From: Lottia gigantea | Taxonomy: Eukaryota > Mollusca > Gastropoda > Lottiidae | Assembly: GCF_000327385.1 (NCBI RefSeq) | Contig: NW_008710662.1 | Location: 454,782 to 518,781 of the forward strand | DNA: 64,000 nucleotides | Reading direction: 5' to 3' | Shown: piece by piece, positions 31,501 to 43,160 of the stretch | Layout: every line of letters begins with the position of its first letter | Position numbering within the stretch: the first letter of the stretch is position 1 | Translations under genes and position numbers: made by a program | Notes under the pieces: model-generated | Told to the model about the DNA's origin: nothing | Database searches by the model: none | The model's input: the letters and a program-made list of their open reading frames with translations, nothing else

Positions 31501-34006
31501 ATTCTCCATAAAAGACGATATATCTACAAAACTAAATTAATGAAACACGCTTCTAAGCATGTTTAAAAAATTACTATAAATAATTACTTAGGTTTATGAA
31601 TTTATTTGATCCAAGAGGGATTCTGTTGTATGGTTTTGAAACCAAGTAAGTCCACTCATTAACAAACACGTATTTAACCGTGATTAAAAAAATGTTGTTA
31701 ATCTTTAAGGGTAGTATACCTTTAAAGCATATGGTCAGTGTCTTGACTAGATCTAACAGGAAAACGACATCAATCTTTCAAAGGATCAAAGCCCATCGTA
31801 CGTGAAATGTCTATTTCAAATGTATCATATGTGGTTTTAAAAGAACGAATACAAAATAAGAAACGAAAATAGTCTTTAAAGAAATACGACATCGAACCTA
31901 TTCTACTCTTACTTTCTTTACAGACAGCGTCATGTGGTGTTCATGTGGGTAAAACTTTGCTTGCAAAGCGGCATTAACCGATTGGTTATTGACAACCAAC
32001 TGAGATTTGATCTTTGGTGAACACAGTCCCCTCTGAGCGACAAGACGTTTTTTTCTTCATGAAAGCTTCCTATAACCTGCCCTAATCGGTATGTTAAAAT
32101 AATCGACAAGACTTCATAGACGACAGGCATACGACATCAAAGTAGTTATTGTCTTTCAATTACAAAATCTAAGAAAATATATCTTCTTGAGCTAGAAGTA
32201 AAATGGGTAGTTTATTCAATCATATAATGTTAATCAACAAAATAGGCAACCCTAAATTGAAAATCTGAAATGTTACGCCTCAATATTACATTTTTACGCC
32301 TTTACTTTAGACGGAAACTGAAAACTGATTTGCTATTACCTTTAATAATCTTCACGTTCGGCGTCATTCATTATTAAATAATTTTTCTCATAACTTTAGG
32401 CTATTCATATGAAAGCTAATGGATGTCATCGGTGACTGTAATGTTTATTAATGGGTCTATCGGGGTTTTGAACAATGGCGGTAATAAGGTAACAGGATAT
32501 AACTTAAATGAATCAAGTCTTGTTACAGGACGCAAGTTTATCATCCGAGACTTTTAAACTCCCGATATACAATTATACTTCATTATTACCAGCTTCAGAT
32601 TTTTTTTTATCACTTCTGTTAAAAGACCGTCTACCGTCATAATGGGTGTATATAGTTAAGTGTCTATTGACTGCATTGAAGATGTCAAATATGCATTAGG
32701 CTGAAGGTTAAAAGCTCTGGAAATCGTAAAATTATTGAAGGGGATACAATCTCACACTTATAATATACAGTAAGATTCATCTTCTGTATGTTAAAAGGAT
32801 ACTACCTCGTAAAATTTATAGTCCCCAACTTGGTCAACTAGTGTATATATTTATCAGTGGAACTTACCTGGTGCCATAACTATAATCCAATAAATAAATT
32901 AAACTAAGTAACTTATGATATATAGTGAGTTTAAAGATAGGTCTAGTCTGGTTTAAGTTATGTTAAAAATAACAGAATCATTTTATATAGATTGATGAAT
33001 GAGAATTAAGAACCATAACTCTATATAAGGAGATACAATCTTGGATTTTCAGCCAAATGCCAGATTTACCACCTATTTGCCATCAATGGGGTGAAACTCT
33101 CGATCAACAATTACGTCGGGCGTCGGTGCCAAATCCAAGGAAACAATGTGCTAGCTAACAGATGCATCTCTGTTCCGGAGGTCAAAGATCTTATTCGACA
33201 GCATGAGGATAATTTCTAGAATACGCATGCAATTTGAGGTCATCTGTGTCTGTTATAACTAAACAGCACATAACTCGGTGCTACCAAAGAGTTTCACGTT
33301 TTTCGGTGCATTTATGCGATAAATGTATTATTTAATTTAACCGAAGGCGCACAATTGGAGGACGAACTATTTAATATTTTATTCATTCCCATCTATGGGA
33401 CTTTATATTTATGACCCATTTCCTTGTACGAGTACAAATAAATGACAATAAAAATTGACCCAATCAAATAAGTAATCCCATCAAAATAAGCCAGTTTTAG
33501 GTCAAAAAGGTTAATACTTTTTCATCTTTTGAAAGTAAAATGACCATTGTAAATGATGATAGAAAACGTGCTAATCTGTATGTATATATATTTGGTGATC
33601 AATATTTATTATCAGAGTATAATTGGATATATTAAAGCTGCTCTTCCACTTTGCTACCATTTATTACAAGCTAGGTTGATAATACATAAACTTCAACATA
33701 CTTTTGTTCACAATTCTTAAGGGTTATTTTTCGCCCCGTGAAAAATTTTTTTTTTTGCTTGGAGATAGTGACTATATTCATCTAATATCAAGATTTGAAG
33801 AACGTTATTGAGACTTGTAGCTCAGCTCAAGTCGGCCTCATTACGACAAGACATCCTCTCTTCTGGGTAAAGATGCATCCTCTTGCTCTCAGACATCACC
33901 ATTATGTTTTTTTCACCAATTGTATTAACAATGGTAATATCTTTTGATGTTAAACAAATTCTCTTTTTAAACTATAATGTCAACAAAGTATCTGCATGGA
34001 TAAATC
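31501..34006. other. AT-rich intergenic sequence
   Basis: No gene supported. It contains one arm of an inverted repeat pair (32404-32500) and the second copy of a short direct repeat (32800-32880). Confidence 0.5.
32404..32500 (+). repeat. ~95-bp repeat, inverted partner of 53645-53735
   Basis: GCTAATGGATGTCATCGGTG, ACTGTAATGTTTATTAATGG and TTGAACAATGGCGGTAATAA recur as the reverse complement near 53.65 kb. Confidence 0.8.
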
Positions 34007-34014
34007 AATTACAA
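34007..34014. repeat. Left 8-bp target duplication AATTACAA
   Basis: Identical to 34715-34722 across a 700-bp element. Confidence 0.75.
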
Positions 34015-34714
34015 AAGGTGCATTTATACAGAGCGCGAACGCGAGCGCGAACGCGAACGCGACCGGCGCGAGGGCGACCGCGACTTTTCATCAGTTCAGT
34101 CATTCAAATAGAGCGCGAACACGAACGCGGAAAACCGTCGACAGCATGCACCCAAGCCAGCAGAGGACGTTTTAAACAAAGTGTGACAACAGTCAATTAA
34201 AAAGTAATTAATTAATGAATTGGTCCAATGTTATTTTCTTTATAAGTTCCATACCATTGATGAAACAGGCAAAATAAATTGAATTTTTTTTAATCACACA
34301 CCTATCAGTCCAACCTTCTCTCCGATTGCCTTCCAAATATCTTTCTTTTTTACTGTCTCTTTGTAAGTTTTTTCAGCTTTGTCAAACAAAACTGGATTCT
34401 TTTCAACTAAAATCAAAACTTCCGTTTTATCCATTGTTTGTACCCTACAAGCAAATTGGAAAAGCCATGTGCACACGTTTCTATTTTAGGAAATGATGCA
34501 AGGGAGATGGTACAAGCTGATTGGTTGATAGCAAGAAATCCGCCGCGACTTTCTGAAAAATTCGCTCTTCGGGCAATCTCGGCGGTCGACCGGGCGAACA
34601 AATATTTGTTCGCGTTCGCATTCTATTTGAACGGTCCCTCTATAAAATGATGAAACCATTCTATGACGAAAAACCGCGTTCGCGCTCTGTATAAATGCAC
34701 CTTAAATGCACCTT
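34015..34714 (-). mobile_element. 700-bp DNA transposon with 8-bp TSD and MADF exon
   Basis: TIRs of about 29 bp begin AAGGTGCATTTATACAGAGC and continue into GCGAACGCG iterations. The right end carries an extra 11-bp repeat of its tip (AAATGCACCTT). The flanks are AATTACAA on both sides, an 8-bp duplication as in hAT elements, although MADF genes are better known from PIF/Harbinger elements. The interior is GC-rich at both ends and holds a MADF-like exon on the minus strand but no transposase. A non-autonomous internal-deletion derivative is likely. Confidence 0.75.
34302..34434 (-). CDS. MADF (Myb/SANT-like) domain first exon within transposon
   Basis: From ATG at 34434 the frame reads MDKTEVLILVEKNPVLFDKA and then an aromatic/basic helix with KKKDIWKAIGEKVGLIG. 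This is the N-terminal two-thirds of a MADF domain: LI..V..NP.LFD, then W..I...V. A donor-type G/GTGTGTG follows directly, so it looks like a first exon whose remainder was lost by internal deletion. MADF proteins bind DNA. As an accessory gene of DNA transposons the domain would bind transposon ends. The exon itself is open and appears conserved. Confidence 0.65.
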
Positions 34715-34722
34715 AATTACAA
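34715..34722. repeat. Right 8-bp target duplication AATTACAA
   Basis: Follows the terminal GCACCTT and matches 34007-34014. Confidence 0.75.
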
Positions 34723-36130
34723 CTATGACCAAAAAGTATATTTAGCAGCATCGTCATAATTGACCATTTATAGTACGTTACTGCGGTACTGAAATATTTG
34801 GAAGCCCTACCAGATAGCAAAAAAGTATTTATTCAAAAATTCATTTATACGTTAATATTTAACAGTTGACTTGCCTTTAATTTTCCTTGATTTAAACCCA
34901 AAACAAATTGACGATCAACAAATCTCATTATTCAGTTATGAATGACGATCTAAATCAAGAAAACGATGATGAAAGTTTGAATGGAACTTTTATTAAGTAA
35001 GGGAAGTGAGAGGTTTGCGTTTATTTTTGGTCATTTGTGTACATCACATACAATCTGATTCCCTTTTGTCCGTTAAAGCCGTGCTGAACAATTGAGTCAA
35101 TAAACTTCTAGAAATGAATAAGTAGCACACCCTAACATACACATTGTTAACACACGAGATTTGTTCAGATCACACTTTTTATTTACTTATGATGATTTGA
35201 TGAACTGATCTGTACTGCTGACTATTCTGGAGCTAGAAGTGTAATCAAGAGTTGTTTTTATAGGATAGAGCCAACCACAAATCATTAATTTATATGTAGT
35301 ATAATTTAGTATTGACTGTATGTATATATTGAGAAAGGTTTGATTATACGATAAAAAAAAAAATACTATTACTGTGCCATAACTGCAAACATGAAATATT
35401 GAATCTACTTTTCAGTCATATTACATAATTTTGTCCAATAAATCAAAACGGTGTGTGTTGTATGCTACGTACGTTTAAGAATGAAGCCTTACCAGCATCA
35501 ACATATTATATATCAGAGATATTTCAATATTGTGCTAAAGGTTTTTGATGAAGGAAAGAAAATGCGGGATTGAAATTTTAATTGTTAACCTATTCTTAAT
35601 AATATTGAGACACGAGGAAGTGGTTTGGTACTTCGGAATTCAAATACGAGGTCTATAAATTGGATGTCTTCCTGTTTGTTATCCCTGGGTTTTAGAGCTC
35701 GATCAGGCCTAGATCGAGACTTCACCTTTGAATTTTTCATCGATTTACTCTTTCATAAGTCTGAGATTAACTTGGAAAAGTGTCATGCTGCCCATGTTTA
35801 CGGGGGAACAAGGCCCCATGTGTAGTACTAAAGACCCTGCACATTTAATTTTCAAGTCCAAGCACAGGTAGAAACTGAATGTTGTTAGCCTGGCAGAATG
35901 TATTTCATTGAACACTGCATGTCACGCCATTATCTGCCCCTTCGACAAAAACATGAAGGACTTGGAACAATATTTCGTAAATACTGAAACATTTTTTAAT
36001 TATAATTTGAAATAAACTTATATCCTACGCAAATGTTCCGAAAGAAACGTATTAGAAAAGTAATATGGCAGATACCGCTTCAATCTAAACTTGATAAATG
36101 ATATCTAACTTCTATAAGAAGTGATCACAT
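34723..36130. other. AT-rich spacer
   Basis: Apart from one decayed GTTTTACGTCC-type repeat (35790-35935) I see nothing of note. Confidence 0.5.
35790..35935 (-). repeat. Decayed GTTTTACGTCC-family fragment
   Basis: Minus strand shows, in order, a GGCGTGACATGCAGTG segment, TTCTGCCAGGCTAA, GTGCAGGGTC and CACATGGGGCCTTGTTCCCC, parallel to the middle of the reference copy at 12842. Heavily diverged. Confidence 0.45.
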
Positions 36131-36135
36131 CTCTA

Positions 36136-36386
36136 GGGACGATAGATATCTTATCAATGTAATGCTGAATTGTACAAGACTATCATGCAATCTGGAAGCA
36201 TTCATTGAATCTCTTCTGTAATAACCAGTCTGATAATATCAGGATCCATTGGGAACTGAAACCACGAAGCACTTTCAGTAAATATATTGTACCCACTCTT
36301 CCATTAAGAGTAATCTTATTAAATATATTGGTAGATATAACACTATATTAATTACTACGTACCAATATAGTATTAAAAGTTTGTTT
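36136..36386 (+). repeat. ~250-bp repeat, inverted partner of 51979-52235
   Basis: GATAGATATCTTATCAATG, CTATCATGCAATCTGGAAGC, TGGGAACTGAAACCACGAAG and AATATATTGGTAGATATAAC recur, reversed, at 52 kb. Identity is very high by eye. No frame. Confidence 0.85.
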
Positions 36387-38804
36387 AAATGGTTAGTGAG
36401 GTATGACACAAAACGTGTTCTTTGGGGAATTGTCGAAAGAAATAAAGCTTAACTATTTTAAAATGATGGAATTTTCTCCAAGTGTGTCAGTTTTATTTAA
36501 GAGAAATGCTTCAAGCTTCCTGGTTAACAAAGTTCTAGCGGCTTACGATTGCCAGTTTATAAAATCCGAGATACATCAATATTAAAATGGAAAGAGTGTA
36601 GTCGGGGGAATTGTGCTTCTCTCTCTATGTTACGATTTACAAATTGTGAACATTTCAGATCTCTCATGCATAAAATGGAAAAAAGGTAGTCGTGGGAATG
36701 TATGCTTATTACTTGGTATGACATTCACGACCAGTCCTATAGTATTAAAATCAAAAGAGCACATCTGTTGACAGTCTCATTGCAGAACATAGCGTATATT
36801 TCATTACCACTATTTTTTTTAGATGCAATTTAAGCTAAAGGTCAACAATATTCGAATTACTATTTCGAGCTGCAGATTAAAATTAATACCGGTTAATTGG
36901 AACTACGAAACGTAGATTTGAGATCAAAGATGTTTTTCTAGATGTTTTTAAAAGTGTATCGGAGCCATTTTGGCTTCTTCTGGAATCTTGTCTCGGATGT
37001 CTGTGATTCGTGTAATTGTTGAAATTCACACAAAGTTTCTTGTTATATCAGAGGGTCTTTGTAATAGCCAAGACATAAAACGTTAGGTTTCAGTGGAATT
37101 GCAAGAACCATCGACTTCTGAATAAAAATTGGAATGGGATCCCAAATGACAAATACAGTTTAGAAAACCTCTTTAGAACCGTTTTAAGTTCGAATATGTT
37201 AGAGTTTGAACTCCATCTACTTAGCGTCAATCCTTCACGATTTTCCCTTCAGATTTACAAGATACGTTTCATAAATTTGTAACAACAGTTGGCCGGAAGG
37301 TGATCTTCAATATTAAGGAACAAGTCTCCGATGATCATAACATGTTCCACGTCTAGAGTTTACAATAGATTAATCTAATCGCATTAATAGCCCACAAGTT
37401 TTAAGTCGTTAAAATTCACTTAATCATTCGATTAAAAAAAAACTATTTAAAATTCATTTAACCATCGTATCGATTTTTTCATCATGTATCCTCTTTTTGA
37501 ATTCCCCGAGAAACTTAAAATATATCTCGTGTGCATTTTAAATAAATCATTACCGCTAATGACAAAAAAATGCAAAATTAAAGAACGTAATGCGGATTGC
37601 GAAATCGGAAATCCTTCGAGCACTTTGACTAGGAATATTTAGAAAAAAAAACTGTTTTGGGTACCTCCTAATATTATTCAATACTGAGTAGCAATGTAGA
37701 CGGCTTTCCTACGATTTCTTCTATTAAGAGTTTGGCATTGAGCGATGCTAAAGTTGTCCCTGTTGTTATCAAAGCAATATGCTGATATACCTTATACTAA
37801 TTCCGAGTGTATTTTGAGCAAAATTAAGCTAAGTTTTATTGCTTTTTACGTGATTGTGATTTGAAATCTGTATTGGTTTTAAAGCACTCGACACTATCAT
37901 GGATCTATTGAACCACAGTGGAAACTTTAAACAATTTCTAGTGTTGTCCCAGCTGATATCAAAGCACTATACAGATGAATGTATTTAATGCAAAATTCAG
38001 CTACGTTATATTGCTTTATACGTGACAATGCTTTAAAATATATATTTGATTGAAACCAATTTGAGAAATACGATGTACTGTAAAACAAAATGAAAACTGC
38101 TTATTAAGTCCTAGACTATACTAAAAATTATCTGAAAATGTTGTATTATGGAATAATAGTAATATTAATTATATATGATTAAAGTATCCTATTATAGCGA
38201 AAATGATTTGAAATTATTGAAGATTCGATTTTTACGACCACGACTTTGCAGGTAAACAATTTGGTTATTGAACTACATTGGTAATTGGGTTAAAGTAAAT
38301 ATCTTGGTTTGTCATTGATACCAATTACTGGCTGTTATAAATCATAGTAAATGTACCCGAAAATCACTCATATCAACCGAAATTGGTTTCATATTCCTGT
38401 CAATGCATAGGAATTGCGTGATATATCTATACTTATTTACTGAAGAGTGTCAATACTAAACAGCTAATGACTACAGATAATGATACCACACACGCGATGT
38501 TTAAATGGTATAATTACAATATATTGTCATATTGACATTCTTTCTGAAGTATAGCAGCATTTGGTTATATGATTTATGTCATAAAGTGCCAATATGTTTA
38601 ATATCAAGTGTAGAAGAAAATCATAATTGCATACAGGAATAACAATGAACAGTATCACATCGCTGAAAAAGGCAATGTATGTTCTGCTTCGTCCATTAGT
38701 GATGAGGAGTATGTCTGCTTGTATTTAAATTATGCATATTGTTATTATAACGGTCTTTGATTGTCAACTGTATCGTAGAAAAGCATTGTATAATTGGTCT
38801 TTTA
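36387..38804. other. AT-rich intergenic sequence with faint duplications
   Basis: Contains a short direct echo (AAAATGGAAA...GTAGTCG, near 36590 and 36675) and a diverged duplication of about 200 bp (37748-38050: TTGTCCCxxxTGxTATCAAAG, then TTATTGCTTTxTACGTGA). No gene is supported. Confidence 0.5.
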
Positions 38805-38990
38805 GAAGGCGTCTATAGTCATTCAGATTGGACAATAAACCGAAGCCCCATGTGCTTAAGGTTGGGCACGTTAAAGTTGGAAATCGAAAATGAGTATGCC
38901 ACTGTCATTGCAAAACTTACCTCATTGCGTTGCCTTCATTAGCCCAATAAGGTGCTGAAGAGGACGTAAAACTCCATTCTTTTCATTTTT
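38805..38990 (-). repeat. GTTTTACGTCC-family repeat, reverse, truncated
   Basis: Shows GGACAATAAACCGAAGCCCC, GTTGGAAATCGAAAATGAG and AGGACGTAAAACTCCATTC, the reverse complement of reference landmarks. Confidence 0.7.
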
Positions 38991-40800
38991 TGTGGCTAAT
39001 CAAATTCAGCTGTACGATTGTCTCAGTCATTGAAAACCCAATTGTCAAACTCATCGATATATCATTATCAACTTCGTCATTAACATAATCCCAAATTAGT
39101 TAAATGTTTTGGATTCTTTACCCCTTTAGGACTGATGGTATTTAATATTTAAGCAAATAAAATTATCAAATTCATCGAAATATCAGTATCAACGTCTCAA
39201 CTAAAATTATCAGTTGAATTTAGTGTTTTATACAGGTTGACATTTTCTGCATTGCTATCTTCACAATTCTGATAAAGTGTTCGGATGATAAGATTTCAAA
39301 TTAACCGACAAAATTGTCTTACATGAGTTGACGAGTGGTTGAAAGATCAAGCCCGAAGACTAACCGGAAACCCTCATAACTTGACCTTTCTAATTTGAGC
39401 TAGATTGCTTATCAATTGAAATCATGTTTACGATTTACTAGATCACAAAACTATGTTTTTGTGTCCTCTACATGACCTTTGTGCATTTTAGTGCAATTGT
39501 TGTGTATTAGAAGTTTTTTAGTTTACTAAGAAGAAAAGTGAAATTTTTTTCTTTCTAAGTCCATCGGAAGAGTCGTTGGTAACCAAATTAAAGGATAATA
39601 CATCCAAGAACTATTAACCATTATAATAAAGAAAACTGAATAGGCACAGTAATAATTCTGTCTTCACAGTAATAATACTGTGTTATATGCAAGCCTAAAA
39701 ATATGTGATCTTAACGCAAATAACTGTGTTTACGGTTATAACGGTGTTCACGGTATTAACACTGTTCATAGTAATAATACTATTTTGTATAAAGGCCTAT
39801 AAATATGTGATCTAAACGCAAAGTTTTCTAATGCTAAGAAGTAAGAAATATATTGATTTAGAAAACCAGTAAGATTCTCTAAGACATGACAAACTCATAT
39901 CATTAATCTGTCATTGTGATACACTGCAAACTTACCATGTTTGCTTTATATTCCTTAAATCCCCCATATATCTTACAATGTCACTTTGATCTATTTTTTA
40001 CATAGTATGGGAGAGGGGTTGTTAAGAAATTATGCTATTGGTGTCCTATGTTACCTTTAGAGTGTCCACATGATATTTTCTAGCTATTGTATATAGAAAT
40101 GTATCTGGAACACTTATAACTTATTTTGTCGAAACTTCCATTGTACATCTTTGTTGAACTTAGGAGAAACAAATGTTGGATTTAATTCTCGAAAGTGATA
40201 TAGATAGCAAAACATAACTTTATCAATCGTGAAGCAAAACCTATTAACCGACATCCTAATAAGCCAGTGTAAATTGCCGGTGAAGAAGGGTTGTGCAATA
40301 GACTACTGAAATGTCAATGGAGTAATGTTCAATCATTAAAACAATGGATTTTTTAATTGGTTTAGTGAGTAACGTTTAATTTGATAATTAGCATAGGCAC
40401 GATCTTACCTTTAATATCAACAACGGATTGTCGATTTTCTGATTTAGAGATGACATATTCACAACATGGATATGGAAAAAGATTAACCCTGCTTTGTCTG
40501 TTGTTATCTTGATTGGAAAATTGACATATTTTTCGGGGGCATTCATATATTTGTTTTCCTGATGAAGGAAGTCTATTAAAAATGTTCAGATGAATAAGTA
40601 GCCAATTAAAGATAGATAATGAAAAAACGCCAACGTAATGTCTTAGAATTGTTCCAACAGACGTCGTGATATGATAGTCTTACGGCCTATGGACACTCTA
40701 GAAAACTCATAAGTTTAAATATGAATTGAGTGCAAAGCATATACAAAGCATATACATTCTACTCTGTGTTATGGGTTATTTTATTCTGAAGGTGCCCCCA
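38991..40800. other. AT-rich intergenic sequence
   Basis: One direct repeat (39668-39720 and 39773-39822, sharing ATATGTGATC and AACGCAAA) is embedded in CACAGTAATAATACTG-like iterations. Otherwise nothing is seen. Confidence 0.5.
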
Positions 40801-40807
40801 TACCATA

Positions 40808-40965
40808 TCGATTAAGGGTTCACCAGTTGCACATGGTTGCGAATTATGAAAGTGGCCATGAGTACCGAACGTAACCCACAACTCATGAGAGTTCAAAACC
40901 AATGACCGCTATTCCTATACGCAACCATATGCAACTGGTGAAATCTATGGTGTAAATACTGGTCT
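40808..40965. repeat. Hairpin-forming inverted repeat, MITE-like
   Basis: Arms 40819-40841 and 40920-40942 are reverse complements over 23 bp with one mismatch (core CACCAGTTGCAxATGGTTGC). Weaker complementarity extends outward through CCATA motifs. Loop about 78 bp. No flanking duplication was identified. Confidence 0.6.
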
Positions 40966-42540
40966 TATATCCATTTATGGCATACAGTATAATCTGTTTT
41001 GTGGTTCTACTATTTTAAAGTTTGTTAGAAACGATAGGAAGAATATACTACAATAGAATATTTTCACTGTTAAAATATGGAACCTATATTATGGTAATAC
41101 ATGTACACATTTCTTTCTTTTGAACGAAGTGTGTTCTGTTACAATAGGAAAAAAATCTAAATCTTGACGCACTTCGCTGTCAATCATACCGCAACTCTTG
41201 GTCATTGAAAGAGTTTTATTTACGTATTAACATTAAACGCAAGAAGAAAACAGAAAGCTAAATGCTCAAACCACAAAATGTAGTCTAAAACTGTAAGTGT
41301 TAATGATTTTGATAACTATTCGGGATTATTTTAATGGACGACAAGAAGTGTCATATTCCTCAAAATCTCTTATTATCGTAAATATGGTATTATCGAATGT
41401 AAATTTTCACACTATCAACAAATTCTTTTCCGTAGATATTCTGAGGAATTGGGCCCAGGTGTCCCGGATAAAAAATTTGTTTGAGACTGAAGTCTGAATA
41501 AAAAAGCCCAAATTATAACGATCCGAACCGCAAAATAACAGACATTAGACTAAGACTAAATGTTTGTAAAAAAAACAGAGATTTAAATCAATAGAATGGT
41601 ATCAATGACCAATAGACAGTATAATAGTAAATGTCCGATGATTATTCTGTATGTAGAATAATACAAGAAACAAATATTATTATTGAGGTCTATACTGTCT
41701 CAATAGGCTCCATTGATGGAACGTACTTTGTTGAAAAAGGAAATTGATTGTATTTTAGAAGACAATTCTCCCATCTCAGTAGAAAGACACAGGGAATTAA
41801 TTTCATACCACATAATCAACATGTCTTTACAATGGTCTTTGAATTAAACCTGCTGTCTGACAGTTTTATTTATAAGGAGTAAATGTGTCCACAATAGTGA
41901 TGGACAATATAATCATCACTTTTCATTACTTAGATTTAACTTTATAATGGCACACTTTACTTCAGAGGCTATCTTTCTATTTTGTCATTATTGATACGAT
42001 CGGTACATGTCAATTGCTGAATTTACACTTTAATGGGTCTTTTCATGGGCGATAAAATAATTTGTATGTTAAAGGTGCAGTGAAATCCATCTAAACCGTA
42101 TCCTCTGTAAACTGACCACCCCTCTAAGTGGCCAATATTTAATTTTTTAACTGCCGATAAATGTGGTGGAAAGAGCATAACAATTAGATATATTTTTATA
42201 CATATGCAAAAATTTAATTGTTCGCAAATACTTGACGTCTGAAAATAGAATCCGTCACAGTTTTAAAAAAACATGAGGTTGGTCGACGGAGTTTTTCATT
42301 GAGTTACGAATTTGGATTTAAAATTTGTATTCCAGAAAACAAGTTCAGTATTAACCTTTTAGCACTTGGTCATACAAAAATCACATTGAAAAATTCTCTT
42401 GAAAATTATTCCTAAATTATAATGCCCATTATTAACAGACACTTTTCAGACTAAATCTTTTTATATGTGGTACAAAAAATGACATTAATTTCAGACACAA
42501 TAGAAGAGAAAAAACAAATTCCATTAGATATCATTTTAAC
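40966..42540. other. AT-rich intergenic sequence
   Basis: Contains one copy of a direct repeat (41740-41862). No gene is supported. Confidence 0.5.
41740..41862 (+). repeat. ~125-bp direct repeat, partner of 49442-49567
   Basis: Both copies carry AAAAAGGAAATTG, CTCAGTAGAAA, AATCAACATGTCTTTA and GGTCTTTGAATTAAACCTGC in the same order and orientation. Confidence 0.8.
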
Positions 42541-43160
42541 ACACCCACATGGAAATGTGGACGTATATTGCCGTCGCCCCTGTCCGTCGGTCCGTCAACA
42601 TTTCTTGTGAACACAATAGAGAATACAGTTTTCAACTGATTTTAATGAAATCTGGTGTGGTCATTTATATTGGTGAGATCAAGGTCAAGTTCGAATTTGA
42701 CGATCTTTCGATGAGCGGTTTTTGAGTTATTGCCCTTGACTTAGGAAAAAAGCGTCAAAATTTGTTTGTGAACAAAATAGAGGCTACAGTTTTAACTGAT
42801 TTTAATGAAATTTGGTGTGATCATTTATGTCGATGAGATCTTGGTCTAGTTCGAAATTGACGATCTTTCGATGAACGGTTTTCGAGTTATTGCCCCTGAC
42901 TGACGCGTCAAAATTTGTTTGTGATAATGTATATTGATGCGATAATTTGATGTATTTGGGTTATTGATATTGATTTTTAAAAATTTGCTGGAATTTCTCA
43001 GCATAAATAACTGGCAGTAAATACATGTATATATATCATTGAATTCAAACTATTAAAATTTCTTTAGTATGAGAACATTCATACTTTAGTCACTAAAGAC
43101 TGTTTTATCATTTCTGACAGCTGCCAGTGGGCGTATGTTAACTTGCCTGGCAAGCTTTCT
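42541..43160 (+). mobile_element. TGGGCGTAT-family (Pearl/Helentron-like) element
   Basis: 5' fold-back ACCCACATGGAAATGTGG, then GTCGCCCCTGTCCGTCGG, two tandem units of about 165 bp sharing TTGACGATCTTTCGATGA and GAGTTATTGCCC, an AT-rich segment, and the 3' end with TCACTAAAGACTG, GACAGCTGCCAGTGGGCGTA and the CTTGCCTGGCAAG hairpin. It matches the 3' end of the element at 14247. Confidence 0.7.
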
